NCBI GenBank assembly: GCA_017302755.1
Contig: JAFLCR010000099.1
Coordinates: 1 to 8,308, forward strand
Source: Alphaproteobacteria bacterium
GTDB lineage: Bacteria; Pseudomonadota; Alphaproteobacteria; Rickettsiales; JAFLCR01
DNA: 8,308 nucleotides
Reading direction: 5' to 3'
The notes beneath the pieces were generated by a model that saw only the letters and a list, made by a program, of their open reading frames with translations, made no database searches and was not told the origin of the DNA. The position numbers and the translations under genes are program-made. Of this stretch, positions 1 through 6,235 are shown piece by piece; within the stretch, counting starts at the first letter, position 1; the number at the start of each line of letters is the position of its first letter.

Positions 1-567
1 ACCGTGCTCGGCGGCATCGGCAACGACCTGCTTTACGGCAGCGACGGCGACGATTCTCTGAGCGGCGGCAACAGCCAGGATACGCTCTATGGCGGCAACG
101 GCGAAGACAATGTCTCCGGCGGCTCCGGCAATGACCTGATCTACGGTGAATGGTCGGAATCCGGCTCCCCGGCGGGCAACGACACGCTGCAGGGCAATAG
201 CGGCGACGACACCATCCTCGGCGGCCTCGGCAATGAGAGCGTCGTGGGCGGCAGCGGTTCGGACGTGCTCGGAGGCGGCATGGGCGTTGACACGCTCACC
301 GGCAACTCGGGCGGTGATTTCTTCTATTATGGAAATACGACCCAGTCCGGTATCGGCGCGGGCAACCGTGACATCATCGCTGACTTCGGCGGCAGTGATA
401 AAATCGACATCAGCGCCTTCGCGGTGCTGGGCACGACGCAGTGGGCCACCACCGATGAAGGCGGCAACACGATCGTGGCGATCGACGTCAACGGTGACGC
501 GACGGCGGAGTTCGAAATCGAACTCGTCGGCGTGCACACGCTGGAAGCTGGCGACTTCGTCATCTAA
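1..567 (+). CDS. RTX calcium-binding repeat protein, C-terminal part (5' end outside window)
   Basis: The frame is open from base 1, so the gene starts upstream; 188 residues are visible. Residues 1-106 are nonapeptide repeats of the GGxGxDxUx type, which bind calcium and fold into a beta-roll after type I secretion. Tyr falls at residues 12, 30 and 48 with Ser at 21 and 39, an 18-residue alternation. A non-repeat insert (about 50-60) interrupts the array. Residues 107-188 resemble the serralysin-type C-terminal domain: a GIGAGNRD block at 117-124, then a tract ending in DFVI, typical of C-terminal secretion signals. The protein is a diverged paralogue of the complete gene at 7263-8249, including insert and tail. 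What lies N-terminal, such as an enzyme domain or only more repeats, cannot be seen. The RTX and secretion assignment is firm; the function is unknown. Confidence 0.9.
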   Translation, partial: TVLGGIGNDLLYGSDGDDSLSGGNSQDTLYGGNGEDNVSGGSGNDLIYGEWSESGSPAGNDTLQGNSGDDTILGGLGNESVVGGSGSDVLGGGMGVDTLTGNSGGDFFYYGNTTQSGIGAGNRDIIADFGGSDKIDISAFAVLGTTQWATTDEGGNTIVAIDVNGDATAEFEIELVGVHTLEAGDFVI

Positions 568-588
568 CCCATCAAGTTTATGTTGCGG

Positions 589-619
589 AAAACGGCGGGA
601 GGAAACTCCCGCCGTTTTT
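589..619 (+). terminator. Rho-independent terminator of the first RTX gene
   Basis: A perfect 13-bp stem (589-601 pairing with 606-618) with a GAAA tetraloop lies 21 bases after the RTX stop codon. The right arm runs into five T. On the other strand the stem is followed by only four T, and it sits just past the hpnE stop codon, so it may work weakly in both directions. The core GGCGGGAG/CTCCCGCC is shared with the terminator of the second RTX gene. Confidence 0.9.
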
Positions 620-621
620 AT

Positions 622-1887
622 TTATGCGCACAGCGCGGCGGCGGATTCGCCGGAGATGACCGCGCCTTCGAGGCAGGCGGGAAGGCCGGTGGCGGTGTAG
701 TCGCCAGCCAGGAACAGATTGGAAAACGGCGTCGCGCTCGAAGGACGCAAGCGCAGCGTCTCTGGCGTCGCGGCGAAGGTGGCGCGCGTTTCCATAATGA
801 CGCGGTGCGCGGGCAGGGGGGCGATGTGGCCGAGCGCGTGGCAGACTTCTCCCCAGACGCGGCCGGCCAGTGCTTCCGGTGAATCATGGGTGAAAGCATG
901 GGCGGCGCTGATGGTGACGGAGGCGAGATTCTCCCTGCGGAACACCCATTCCGCGGCGCCGTTCACCAGGCCGATGAAGCGTGGCGCATCGACGGGAAAA
1001 GCCTCGTCCGGTTTGAAATGCAGGTTGGCGATTGGTGAGTAGGAGAGTTCCGGCACCACCTCCGGAAGCAGGCGCCGGGCTTCCCAGGGGGGCGTGGCCA
1101 GGATGACGGAAGTTTCCGGGGTAAGGGTTGCGGACAGGTCGTTGAAGGCGAGGTGGGTGGCGCGGCCCGAAGTGATGGTCAGCGTTTCCAGGCGGCGGCG
1201 TGTGGTGAGTGTGACGCCGAGTTCGTGCAGCCGGGCGAGCAGAGGGTCGATCAGCGCGTCGCGCCAGGAAAGGGTGGGTATCCATGCCTCGGCGCTGCTG
1301 CGATGCGTAAGCAGAGCGCGAAAGGAGTTTGCCAGGAGCCTGGCGGAAGCCGCCTCCGGCTGGGTATTGAGGGCGGAGCGGCAGAAAGGGGCGATCAGGC
1401 GCTGATATAGCGCGTCGCGGACAGGGAAGATGTCCGCGACCGTGGCGGATTCTGAGGCGCGGGAGAGCCGCAGCGCTGCCAGCGCGAAACCGGGCAGTGT
1501 GGCGCCGGGGGGCAGCGCCGCGCCGGTGAAAAGCGAGAGGAGGCCGCGCGGGCGAAGTTGCCAGCGGCGGAGGCGCTGGACGTCAAGGAAAGGGAAGGAG
1601 GCGGGGCGCAGGTGGTGGAAGCGCTGCTCCGCGCCGAGTGTGCGCACCAGGGCAAGCAGGCGGCGGTTCGCGCCAAGCAGCAGGTGGTTGCCGTTGTCGA
1701 TCTCGGCATTGAGCTGGGTGTCGTGCCACGAGCGGCAGCGGCCGCCCCAGTGGGGAGAGGCCTCGTGAATGTGAACGCCGATGCCCCGTTCCGCCAGCCG
1801 CAGCGCCGCGCAAAGGCCGGAAAGCCCGCCGCCGATGATGTGGGCGGTGGTAGGGCGGATGGGGCTTGAAGGTTCGGAAAAAGCCAT
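622..1887 (-). CDS. hpnE: Hydroxysqualene dehydroxylase / squalene-associated FAD-dependent desaturase HpnE
   Basis: This is a 421-residue FAD-dependent amine-oxidase-fold protein. In the family, HpnE reduces hydroxysqualene to squalene in the HpnC-HpnD-HpnE route that feeds hopanoid synthesis. The dinucleotide-binding motif GGGLSG is at 19-24, with Glu42 at the ribose-binding position and GGR at 48-50. The family-typical block IDNGNHLLLG is at 63-72. The C-terminal FAD motif AGDYTATGLPACLEGAV is followed by SGESAAAL close to the end. Length is normal for the family. The ATG at 1885-1887 puts the FAD motif at the usual distance from the N-terminus, although no clear Shine-Dalgarno precedes it. 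The gene is convergent with the RTX gene and divergent from the gene at 1951. hpnC and hpnD are not in the window; they could lie elsewhere. The family call is strong; the exact reaction is inferred from it. Confidence 0.9.
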   Translation of the reverse strand: MAFSEPSSPIRPTTAHIIGGGLSGLCAALRLAERGIGVHIHEASPHWGGRCRSWHDTQLNAEIDNGNHLLLGANRRLLALVRTLGAEQRFHHLRPASFPFLDVQRLRRWQLRPRGLLSLFTGAALPPGATLPGFALAALRLSRASESATVADIFPVRDALYQRLIAPFCRSALNTQPEAASARLLANSFRALLTHRSSAEAWIPTLSWRDALIDPLLARLHELGVTLTTRRRLETLTITSGRATHLAFNDLSATLTPETSVILATPPWEARRLLPEVVPELSYSPIANLHFKPDEAFPVDAPRFIGLVNGAAEWVFRRENLASVTISAAHAFTHDSPEALAGRVWGEVCHALGHIAPLPAHRVIMETRATFAATPETLRLRPSSATPFSNLFLAGDYTATGLPACLEGAVISGESAAALCA

Positions 1888-1897
1888 TATGAATAAA

Positions 1898-1915
1898 TGT
1901 TAAGCGTCATTAAGG
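1898..1915. promoter_or_regulatory. Paired TTAA motif in the divergent hpnE / 1951 spacer
   Basis: The 63-base spacer between two divergent genes contains TGTTAA, six bases, then TTAAGG. The geometry matches the perfect repeat at 4361-4378. It resembles the alphaproteobacterial CtrA box (TTAA-N7-TTAA) but has one base less between the halves. Regulator binding is a guess. Confidence 0.25.
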
Positions 1916-1936
1916 CGCAGGAATAAAGAGCATAAC

Positions 1937-1943
1937 AGGAAGG
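1937..1943 (+). promoter_or_regulatory. Shine-Dalgarno for the gene at 1951
   Basis: AGGAAGG lies seven bases before the ATG at 1951. It is one of the best ribosome binding sites in the window and fixes this start. Confidence 0.8.
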
Positions 1944-1950
1944 CAGTGTC

Positions 1951-2709
1951 ATGAGTCAATTAGCTTCGGCAGGGCAACTGCCTGCTGTAGATGTCCCGTT
2001 CATTACCGCGCATCAGGACAATATCAACGGTGTGATTTCAAGCCTGAAGGGCATCGCAAGCCGACTGGAACGTTTTGCGCAGCTTACTGCAAATATCCCT
2101 GAGATCCAGCAAAGCGAGCCGGACCAGTTGGAGAGTGTGGTACGCCTAGTGATCATTGAGCTGCGGCACAGTAAATTGCTGCATGCGTTCAGAGTTGCCA
2201 GGCAGGCGCTCAGGCAGACGCAGGATGTCCTTGCGGACAATGAGTGGCTCTCTACGCTGGATGTTGCGTACGATCTGATGATCTATGCCAGCATGCTTGA
2301 TCAGGGCAAGGAGATAAATTTCTGGCAGTTTGGGCAGATCTCGCCGCAGGATTGGGCATTGCACCGCCAGCTCGGCGTGTTTGGCTCGGACATGCCACCC
2401 GTGGTGCAGGAACAGCGTATCCTGTTGCCTAATGAGGGGAATAGCCTTCAGGACATGGGCCCTTCTCATACGCTGGCGGGCTATATGAGTAGCATTGTGA
2501 TGACGATTGCCGTAGCCCTCGATGAGGCGCATGAGGCATCTCGGAGGGGTATTGCATTCACGGAATCCTTGATTGCCCTGCAGAATGAGGGAAAAGTCTG
2601 GCTTGGTGCGGTAGAAGAGCAGCGCCTACGAAAGCCGCTGGGTGACTTGCTAAGCCCCAGTAGTCCTTTTTCCCTTTCGCCGTATACTTTTACGACAGGC
2701 TGCAACTAG
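1951..2709 (+). CDS. Unrecognised 252-residue protein, probably mostly helical, possibly frameshifted at its 3' end
   Basis: I do not recognise the family. No signal peptide, membrane segment or known motif is evident. The sequence is rich in Leu, Gln, Glu and Ala in patterns suggesting amphipathic helices (for example residues 30-110), so it is likely cytoplasmic. Residues 120-170 hold aromatic and Gly/Pro-rich turns. The strong Shine-Dalgarno supports real expression. Hand-counted stretches give about 47-60% GC, against 78% in a sampled line of hpnE, which hints at a different origin. The last residues (PFSLSPYTFTTGCN) look unlike a normal C-terminus. Within the final 45 bases another frame opens and continues as a plausible protein to 2912, so the gene may once have encoded about 320 residues. 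It is convergent with yajC and interrupts the place where secD often follows yajC. Confidence 0.75.
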   Translation: MSQLASAGQLPAVDVPFITAHQDNINGVISSLKGIASRLERFAQLTANIPEIQQSEPDQLESVVRLVIIELRHSKLLHAFRVARQALRQTQDVLADNEWLSTLDVAYDLMIYASMLDQGKEINFWQFGQISPQDWALHRQLGVFGSDMPPVVQEQRILLPNEGNSLQDMGPSHTLAGYMSSIVMTIAVALDEAHEASRRGIAFTESLIALQNEGKVWLGAVEEQRLRKPLGDLLSPSSPFSLSPYTFTTGCN

Positions 2710-2912
2710 CTGCGGCGGTGGAGACGGCGCTGATGCAGGACCAGCAGCTCGAGTACCCTTCCTTCGGCCCGTTATGCGCGGAAAAAGGGTTCATCCTGCC
2801 CAGCGAAGAACATCCGCTGACGGGGCGGATCGGCGGGCTTTACGCCACGGTGGAGCATGTAAAAAACGCCATGAACCCCCGTCTGTGGTTTGACGGCAGA
2901 GTGCATCATTAG
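2664..2912 (+). pseudogene. Displaced C-terminal reading frame: frameshifted tail of the 1951 gene or remnant of another gene
   Basis: This frame is open from 2664 to the TAG at 2910-2912 and overlaps the end of the 252-residue gene in a different frame. From about residue 10 it reads like a genuine protein end (FYDRLQLAAAVETALM, later RIGGLYATVEHVKNAM and PRLWFDG). Possible starts at GTG 2718 (64 residues) or ATG 2733 have no Shine-Dalgarno, which argues against an independent gene. GC here is about 60-63% by hand count, higher than the gene before it, so a join between two unrelated segments is also possible. A single slip in the T/C-rich tract 2664-2676 would fuse it to the 1951 gene. It ends one base before the yajC stop codon. 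The function is unknown. Confidence 0.45.
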
Positions 2913-2913
2913 C

Positions 2914-3363
2914 TCAGTTATCGTTCGCCGTCGGCTCGTCGCTGTTCGCGGATTTCTTGGCTTTGTCGTTCGTGGGCTCGGCGACGCCGGTGCGGGAAAC
3001 GACGTCGGCGATGGTGCCCTTCATCACGCGGACGCGCGTGTTCGGCGCGATCTCGATATGGACGATATTATCTTCCACCTTCGTCACCTCGCCCAGAATG
3101 CCGCCGCCGGTCACCACCTTGTCGCCGCGGCGCAGGGCTTCCACCAGCTTCTGGTGTTCCTTCAGCTTTTTCTGCTGCGGACGGATGAGGAGGAAATAGA
3201 ACACCGCGAAGATCAGAATCAGCGGCATCAGCCCCGCGATGGGGTTCATCTGCGGCGGGACGGGGGCGTTCGGATCGCCGGGCGCGGGGGCGGGCGCGGC
3301 GGTTTCGGTCGTGGCTTCCTGGGCGTGGGCGTCGGAAATCAGGGAAAGCGGGGTGAAGTGCAT
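2914..3363 (-). CDS. yajC: Preprotein translocase subunit YajC
   Basis: This 149-residue inner-membrane accessory protein belongs to the Sec translocon; it associates with SecDF and SecYEG. One membrane segment spans about residues 42-60 (IAGLMPLILIFAVFYFLLI). It is followed directly by the family hallmark RPQQKK (61-66) and a small beta-rich domain with GDKVVTGGGILGEV. The N-terminal part is long and Ala/Pro-rich, with an AHAQ stretch (12-15), as in many alphaproteobacterial YajC proteins; the tail is Lys/Asp/Asn-rich. The ATG at 3361-3363 is preceded by GGGAG (3370-3374) at six bases, so the start is well supported. secD, usually next downstream, is absent: the gene converges instead on the unknown 1951-2912 segment. 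The divergent neighbour is the DUF815 ATPase. Confidence 0.95.
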   Translation of the reverse strand: MHFTPLSLISDAHAQEATTETAAPAPAPGDPNAPVPPQMNPIAGLMPLILIFAVFYFLLIRPQQKKLKEHQKLVEALRRGDKVVTGGGILGEVTKVEDNIVHIEIAPNTRVRVMKGTIADVVSRTGVAEPTNDKAKKSANSDEPTANDN

Positions 3364-3540
3364 CGTAGGCTCCCGGGTGGTGGGTGTTAATGGCGCGGAC
3401 TATACGCAACCACGCATAGGTTGCCAATAGGGGGTTTCAGGCGGAGAAGCTGCGCGGCGTGTTATTGTCCTGGATTGCCCTAGAATCGCGTGGCGATTCG
3501 GGGAATGACGAAAGAGGGAAAACCGTGCTACAAGCGCCGC

Positions 3541-4356
3541 ATGGAACCGCATCTGCCCTTGCTCGAACGCATCGCCACCGCCCTGGAGCGGCTAGCCCCG
3601 CCGCCGCCGCGCGCGCCGGACTGGAGCCTTGCCGACGCCTTCGCCTGGGACGGCTACAGTTCCGTGCTGGTGCCGGTGCCGCAGGTGGAGTCCGTGGATC
3701 TGGAATTGCTGCACGGCATTGACCGGCAGAAGGAAACGCTGCTTGCCAATACGGCGCGGTTCGCGGAAGGGCGGCCCGCCAACCATGCCTTGCTCTGGGG
3801 CGCGCGGGGTATGGGGAAAAGCGCGCTGGTGAAGGCGGTGCTCGCGCAATTTCCAAGCGTTCTGGCGGTGATCGAGGTCAGGCGCGAGGAACTGGATACG
3901 TTGCCCGCGCTGCTTACCCTGCTGGCCGATTGCCCGAGGCGCGTGGTGCTTTACTGCGACGATCTTTCCTTTGACGCGGGAGAGACGGAATACAAGGCGC
4001 TCAAGTCGCTGCTCGAAGGAGGCATCCGGGGCGGGGTGGAGCAGGCGCTCTTTTATGCCACCTCCAACCGCCGTCATTTGCTGCCAAGGGCCATGAGCGA
4101 GAATGAAGAGCGCGCCGCCGTACATGCCAGCGAGGGGGCAGAGGAGCATCTTTCCCTGTCTGACCGGTTCGGGCTGTGGCTCGGGTTTTATGGCTGTGAC
4201 CAGGACACGTACCTGGCCATCGTGCGTGACTATGCCGAGCATTTCGGGGTGGATATCCCGGAGAGGCAATTGGAAAAACAGGCGCTTGAATGGGCGGTGA
4301 CGCGTGGCCAGCGTTCGGGGCGGGTGGCTTGGCAGTTTATTAAGGGTGTGCGCTAG
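3541..4356 (+). CDS. DUF815-family AAA+ ATPase
   Basis: A cytoplasmic P-loop ATPase of the DUF815 family, whose cellular role is not established. Counted from the ATG at 3541 it has 271 residues: a short helical N-terminus (LLERIATALERL) with a Pro-rich linker, Walker A GARGMGKS at 87-94, Walker B VVLYCDD at 135-141, a sensor-like stretch YATSNRRHL, and the family block LSDRFGLWLGFY in the C-terminal part. The frame is also open upstream, with GTG at 3490 and ATG at 3505. The residues between (such as GKPCYKRR) look non-conserved, and family members usually begin just before the LLxRIAxALERL helix, so 3541 is preferred although no start has a convincing Shine-Dalgarno. DUF815 ATPases commonly lie near yajC in alphaproteobacteria, as here. 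The family call is strong; the start is uncertain. Confidence 0.9.
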   Translation: MEPHLPLLERIATALERLAPPPPRAPDWSLADAFAWDGYSSVLVPVPQVESVDLELLHGIDRQKETLLANTARFAEGRPANHALLWGARGMGKSALVKAVLAQFPSVLAVIEVRREELDTLPALLTLLADCPRRVVLYCDDLSFDAGETEYKALKSLLEGGIRGGVEQALFYATSNRRHLLPRAMSENEERAAVHASEGAEEHLSLSDRFGLWLGFYGCDQDTYLAIVRDYAEHFGVDIPERQLEKQALEWAVTRGQRSGRVAWQFIKGVR

Positions 4357-4360
4357 CTGT

Positions 4361-4378
4361 TGTTAAAAAAGATTAACA
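4361..4378. promoter_or_regulatory. TGTTAA-N6-TTAACA inverted repeat upstream of the NlpC/P60 gene
   Basis: A perfect 6-bp inverted repeat with a six-base spacer lies in the 70-base gap between the DUF815 gene and the peptidase. It is followed by no T tract on the plus strand, so it is not an obvious terminator. It could be an operator for a dimeric regulator, or a CtrA-like site with a shortened spacer. No protein binding is shown by the sequence itself. Confidence 0.35.
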
Positions 4379-4426
4379 TTTAGGGTGTAGGCTGATATCA
4401 GCAAGCCTTTGATTCTTTTTCTTGTA

Positions 4427-5092
4427 ATGCGCCCTTTCCGAACCGCTGAAGCTCTCTTTCTTGGATTCGTGATCGCCATCATGGTGTCTCAGACGCCTCC
4501 CTCGGTGTTTGCGCAGTCAGTCGGTCAGGGTAGTGAAGGGGATAACCAGGCGCTGCTGAATGATTGTGCCGCGCAGGTATATGCCGGGAATATTACCTTC
4601 GACGAGATCGAGGCCGGTTGGCGGCAGTGCCTTCTGGATGCGGCGCTGGGGATGCAAGGAGTACCCTATGCATGGGGCGGAAAAGACCCGGCGACGGGGG
4701 TGGATTGCTCAGGGTTCACGTACTCCGCCTTCCTCAATGCTTTCGGAGTGAGCATTGGCGACAGCACCTGGTCGCAGCCTAACGGCCATGTCCTTATCAA
4801 CGGCACGCTTTACCGCAATGTGGGGGATACTTACGCGGGTGGTGAGATCGGTGATTACCCCGTAGGAACCATTCTCTTCTTTGTCAGCGATGCGGGCGAG
4901 CGGCATGTGGTGATGGCCGCGGGCAATGGCCAGATCATCGACGCGGGTCAGACCCTGGGCCAGGTTGCATTGCGGAATATCCCGGATAATCTGCGCAACG
5001 ATTATCAGTTCGTTGGCGCGGTGGATTTCATCACGCCGGATTTTCTTGCTGCTGTCGATCGCGCGCTGGGCACGCAGCGCCAAATGGGATAG
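4427..5092 (+). CDS. Exported NlpC/P60 family cysteine peptidase (cell-wall hydrolase)
   Basis: A 221-residue protein. Residues 1-29 form a signal peptide: Arg at 2 and 5, a hydrophobic core at 9-20, and a likely cut after VFA29. The mature part carries an NlpC/P60 domain, a papain-like fold that cleaves peptide bonds in peptidoglycan stems. The nucleophile Cys94 sits in GVDCSGF (91-97), after GVPYAWGG (78-85). The catalytic His160 is in RHVVMAAGNG (159-168). The third polar position appears to be Asp172 in QIIDAG, where many members have His or Asn. Two more Cys (47 and 68) before the domain could form a disulfide in the periplasm. The ATG at 4427 gives the cleanest signal peptide; the in-frame TTG at 4409 would add six hydrophobic residues and is less likely. 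The stop is directly adjacent to the stop of the convergent Hpt-like gene. Confidence 0.9.
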   Translation: MRPFRTAEALFLGFVIAIMVSQTPPSVFAQSVGQGSEGDNQALLNDCAAQVYAGNITFDEIEAGWRQCLLDAALGMQGVPYAWGGKDPATGVDCSGFTYSAFLNAFGVSIGDSTWSQPNGHVLINGTLYRNVGDTYAGGEIGDYPVGTILFFVSDAGERHVVMAAGNGQIIDAGQTLGQVALRNIPDNLRNDYQFVGAVDFITPDFLAAVDRALGTQRQMG

Positions 5093-5581
5093 TTAGGCGG
5101 CAGGGAATTTCTTGGCCAGCGATTGCAGGCTGCCGAGGATCGCCTGCTGCATCTGCGGGTTGCCCGCGTGGCCTTCGCGGAACGAAGCGGCCAGAAGCTC
5201 AATATGCTTTTCCAGCACCGTCACCTGGCCTTCGGAAGGGTTTTCCAGAACTTCGGCGTAATCGAACAGCGACTTCGCGATTTGCCCCGCCAGCGGGTAG
5301 CCGAACGTGCCGGCGTTCGATTTGAGACGGAAGGCGATGGCGCGCAGCTCCTTGATGATCTGCGGCGTCGCTTTTTTCAGCTGCGGCAGCAGCGCCACCA
5401 GAGAGGCGGTGTCGGTAGCGGCGAGATCCTCAAATTCTTTCTGGTGCGTCACCAGCACTTTCTCCGCGCCGGCCACACGATCGGCGTTGAAGGCTTTGTC
5501 CAGCGCCCCTCCCACGCGGTCGCGCAGGCGGGTGTCGGCTTTGTAGACTTTCACTTCGCTGGCGGGGGGGCGTGCGTTCAT
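5093..5581 (-). CDS. Hpt-domain-like protein lacking the phosphate-accepting histidine
   Basis: A 162-residue, mostly helical cytoplasmic protein. The stretch AFRLKSNAGTFGYPL (83-97) matches the active-site helix of histidine phosphotransfer domains, usually AHxLKGxxGTFGYP. Where the His should stand, residue 84 is Phe (codon TTC on the minus strand), while the following Leu, Lys87 and the GTFGYP block remain. The three other His (46, 125 and 137) lie outside this motif. The protein is therefore probably unable to relay phosphate in the normal way and may bind the neighbouring receiver as an adaptor or antagonist. The ATG at 5579-5581 has AGGA at 5589-5592 at a good distance; the frame extends to a TTG at 5635 overlapping the response-regulator stop, but without support. 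It is third in a likely minus-strand cluster, 43 bases after the response regulator. Confidence 0.8.
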   Translation of the reverse strand: MNARPPASEVKVYKADTRLRDRVGGALDKAFNADRVAGAEKVLVTHQKEFEDLAATDTASLVALLPQLKKATPQIIKELRAIAFRLKSNAGTFGYPLAGQIAKSLFDYAEVLENPSEGQVTVLEKHIELLAASFREGHAGNPQMQQAILGSLQSLAKKFPAA

Positions 5582-5624
5582 AAAATGATCCTGAATACTA
5601 TTATTTTTTATAGGCTCTTTATAC

Positions 5625-6173
5625 TTAGACTGCAACCTGCGCCGGCGTCAACTGGCGGCGGCAGGGGAAGGAGATCGGTTCGGCGCGGCGGCGGCGGTCG
5701 GGGCCGCGGTATTGGCTGCATTCGATGAAGGGGCGCGGCTGCTCGATGGCGGCGCGCAGCTTGGCGCACAGAGCCTTCATCGTGAAGGGTTTGATGACGT
5801 ATTCGGTGACGCCCGCGTCGCGCGCGGCCATGACATGGTGCGATTCAGAGCAGCCGGTGACCATCACGATCGGCATGCGTGGGTTGACGCGGCCGCCGGG
5901 AACAGCCAGCGAGCGGATGGCCGTGGTGAGGTCAAGGCCGCTGACTGGTTCCATGCGCCAGTCGGTCAGCAGGATGTCCACTGGCTCGTCGCTTTTCTTA
6001 AGCGCCAGCATCGCCTCTTCGCCGTTGCGGGCGGCGGTGACGCGGCGGAAGCCGATATCGTGCAGGGCGTTGGTGAGCAGGCGGCCCATGAAGCCGTCAT
6101 CTTCCGCGATCAGGATGTGCACCTGAAGCAGGCTGTAGGATGGCTGGATAAGGCTGGTGGGGCTTGTTGCCAT
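5625..6173 (-). CDS. Single-domain response regulator (CheY/DivK-like receiver) with GPDRRR tail
   Basis: A 182-residue protein with one receiver domain at about 18-142. The acidic pair is Asp25-Asp26 (AEDD, 23-26), the phospho-acceptor is Asp71 in LLTDWRM (68-74), the switch Thr is Thr106 in MVTG (104-107), and the conserved Lys is Lys128 in IKPF. All signalling residues are intact. There is no DNA-binding or enzymatic output domain. The 40-residue tail carries YRGPDRRRR, a basic motif seen after receivers in alphaproteobacteria, whose role I cannot state. It probably acts by protein-protein contacts, as CheY and DivK do. The ATG at 6171-6173 has no good Shine-Dalgarno; a GTG at residue 18 right before the first strand is an alternative. 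It is followed 43 bases later by the Hpt-like gene, and a palindrome lies just upstream. Confidence 0.9.
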   Translation of the reverse strand: MATSPTSLIQPSYSLLQVHILIAEDDGFMGRLLTNALHDIGFRRVTAARNGEEAMLALKKSDEPVDILLTDWRMEPVSGLDLTTAIRSLAVPGGRVNPRMPIVMVTGCSESHHVMAARDAGVTEYVIKPFTMKALCAKLRAAIEQPRPFIECSQYRGPDRRRRAEPISFPCRRQLTPAQVAV

Positions 6174-6180
6174 GCAAAAA

Positions 6181-6212
6181 CATTAACCATCCATAGGTTA
6201 ATGTAAAGTCAA
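6181..6212 (-). promoter_or_regulatory. Promoter-like region of the response regulator with a perfect palindrome
   Basis: CATTAACC (6181-6188) and GGTTAATG (6196-6203) form a perfect 8-bp inverted repeat with a seven-base spacer, ending seven bases before the response-regulator start. A -35-like TTGACT on the minus strand (6212 to 6207) precedes it. A -10 box would have to lie inside the palindrome and is a poor match (TGGTTA at spacer 17, GTTAAT at 19). The arrangement looks like an operator over a promoter. TTAACCAT (6183-6190) resembles a CtrA half-site. The palindrome is certain; its role is inferred. Confidence 0.45.
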
Positions 6213-6235
6213 CACCGCTTCTTTTTGAGAAAGGC

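Noticed and set aside
3490..3540. N-terminal extension of the DUF815 protein from GTG 3490 or ATG 3505
   Set aside because: The added residues look non-conserved, no start has a good ribosome binding site, and the family usually begins near the helix just after 3541.
3592..4269. 225-residue minus-strand frame inside the DUF815 gene
   Set aside because: The plus strand carries intact Walker motifs and family blocks; the antisense translation is His/Arg/Gln-rich without recognisable domains, typical of GC-rich shadow frames.
5582..5635. Extension of the Hpt-like protein to TTG 5635
   Set aside because: ATG 5581 has AGGA at a proper distance; the extension is AT-rich, overlaps the response-regulator stop and adds no domain.
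5123..5728. 201-residue plus-strand frame across the Hpt-like gene
   Set aside because: It is a shadow of the minus-strand gene and runs across the boundary into the response regulator.
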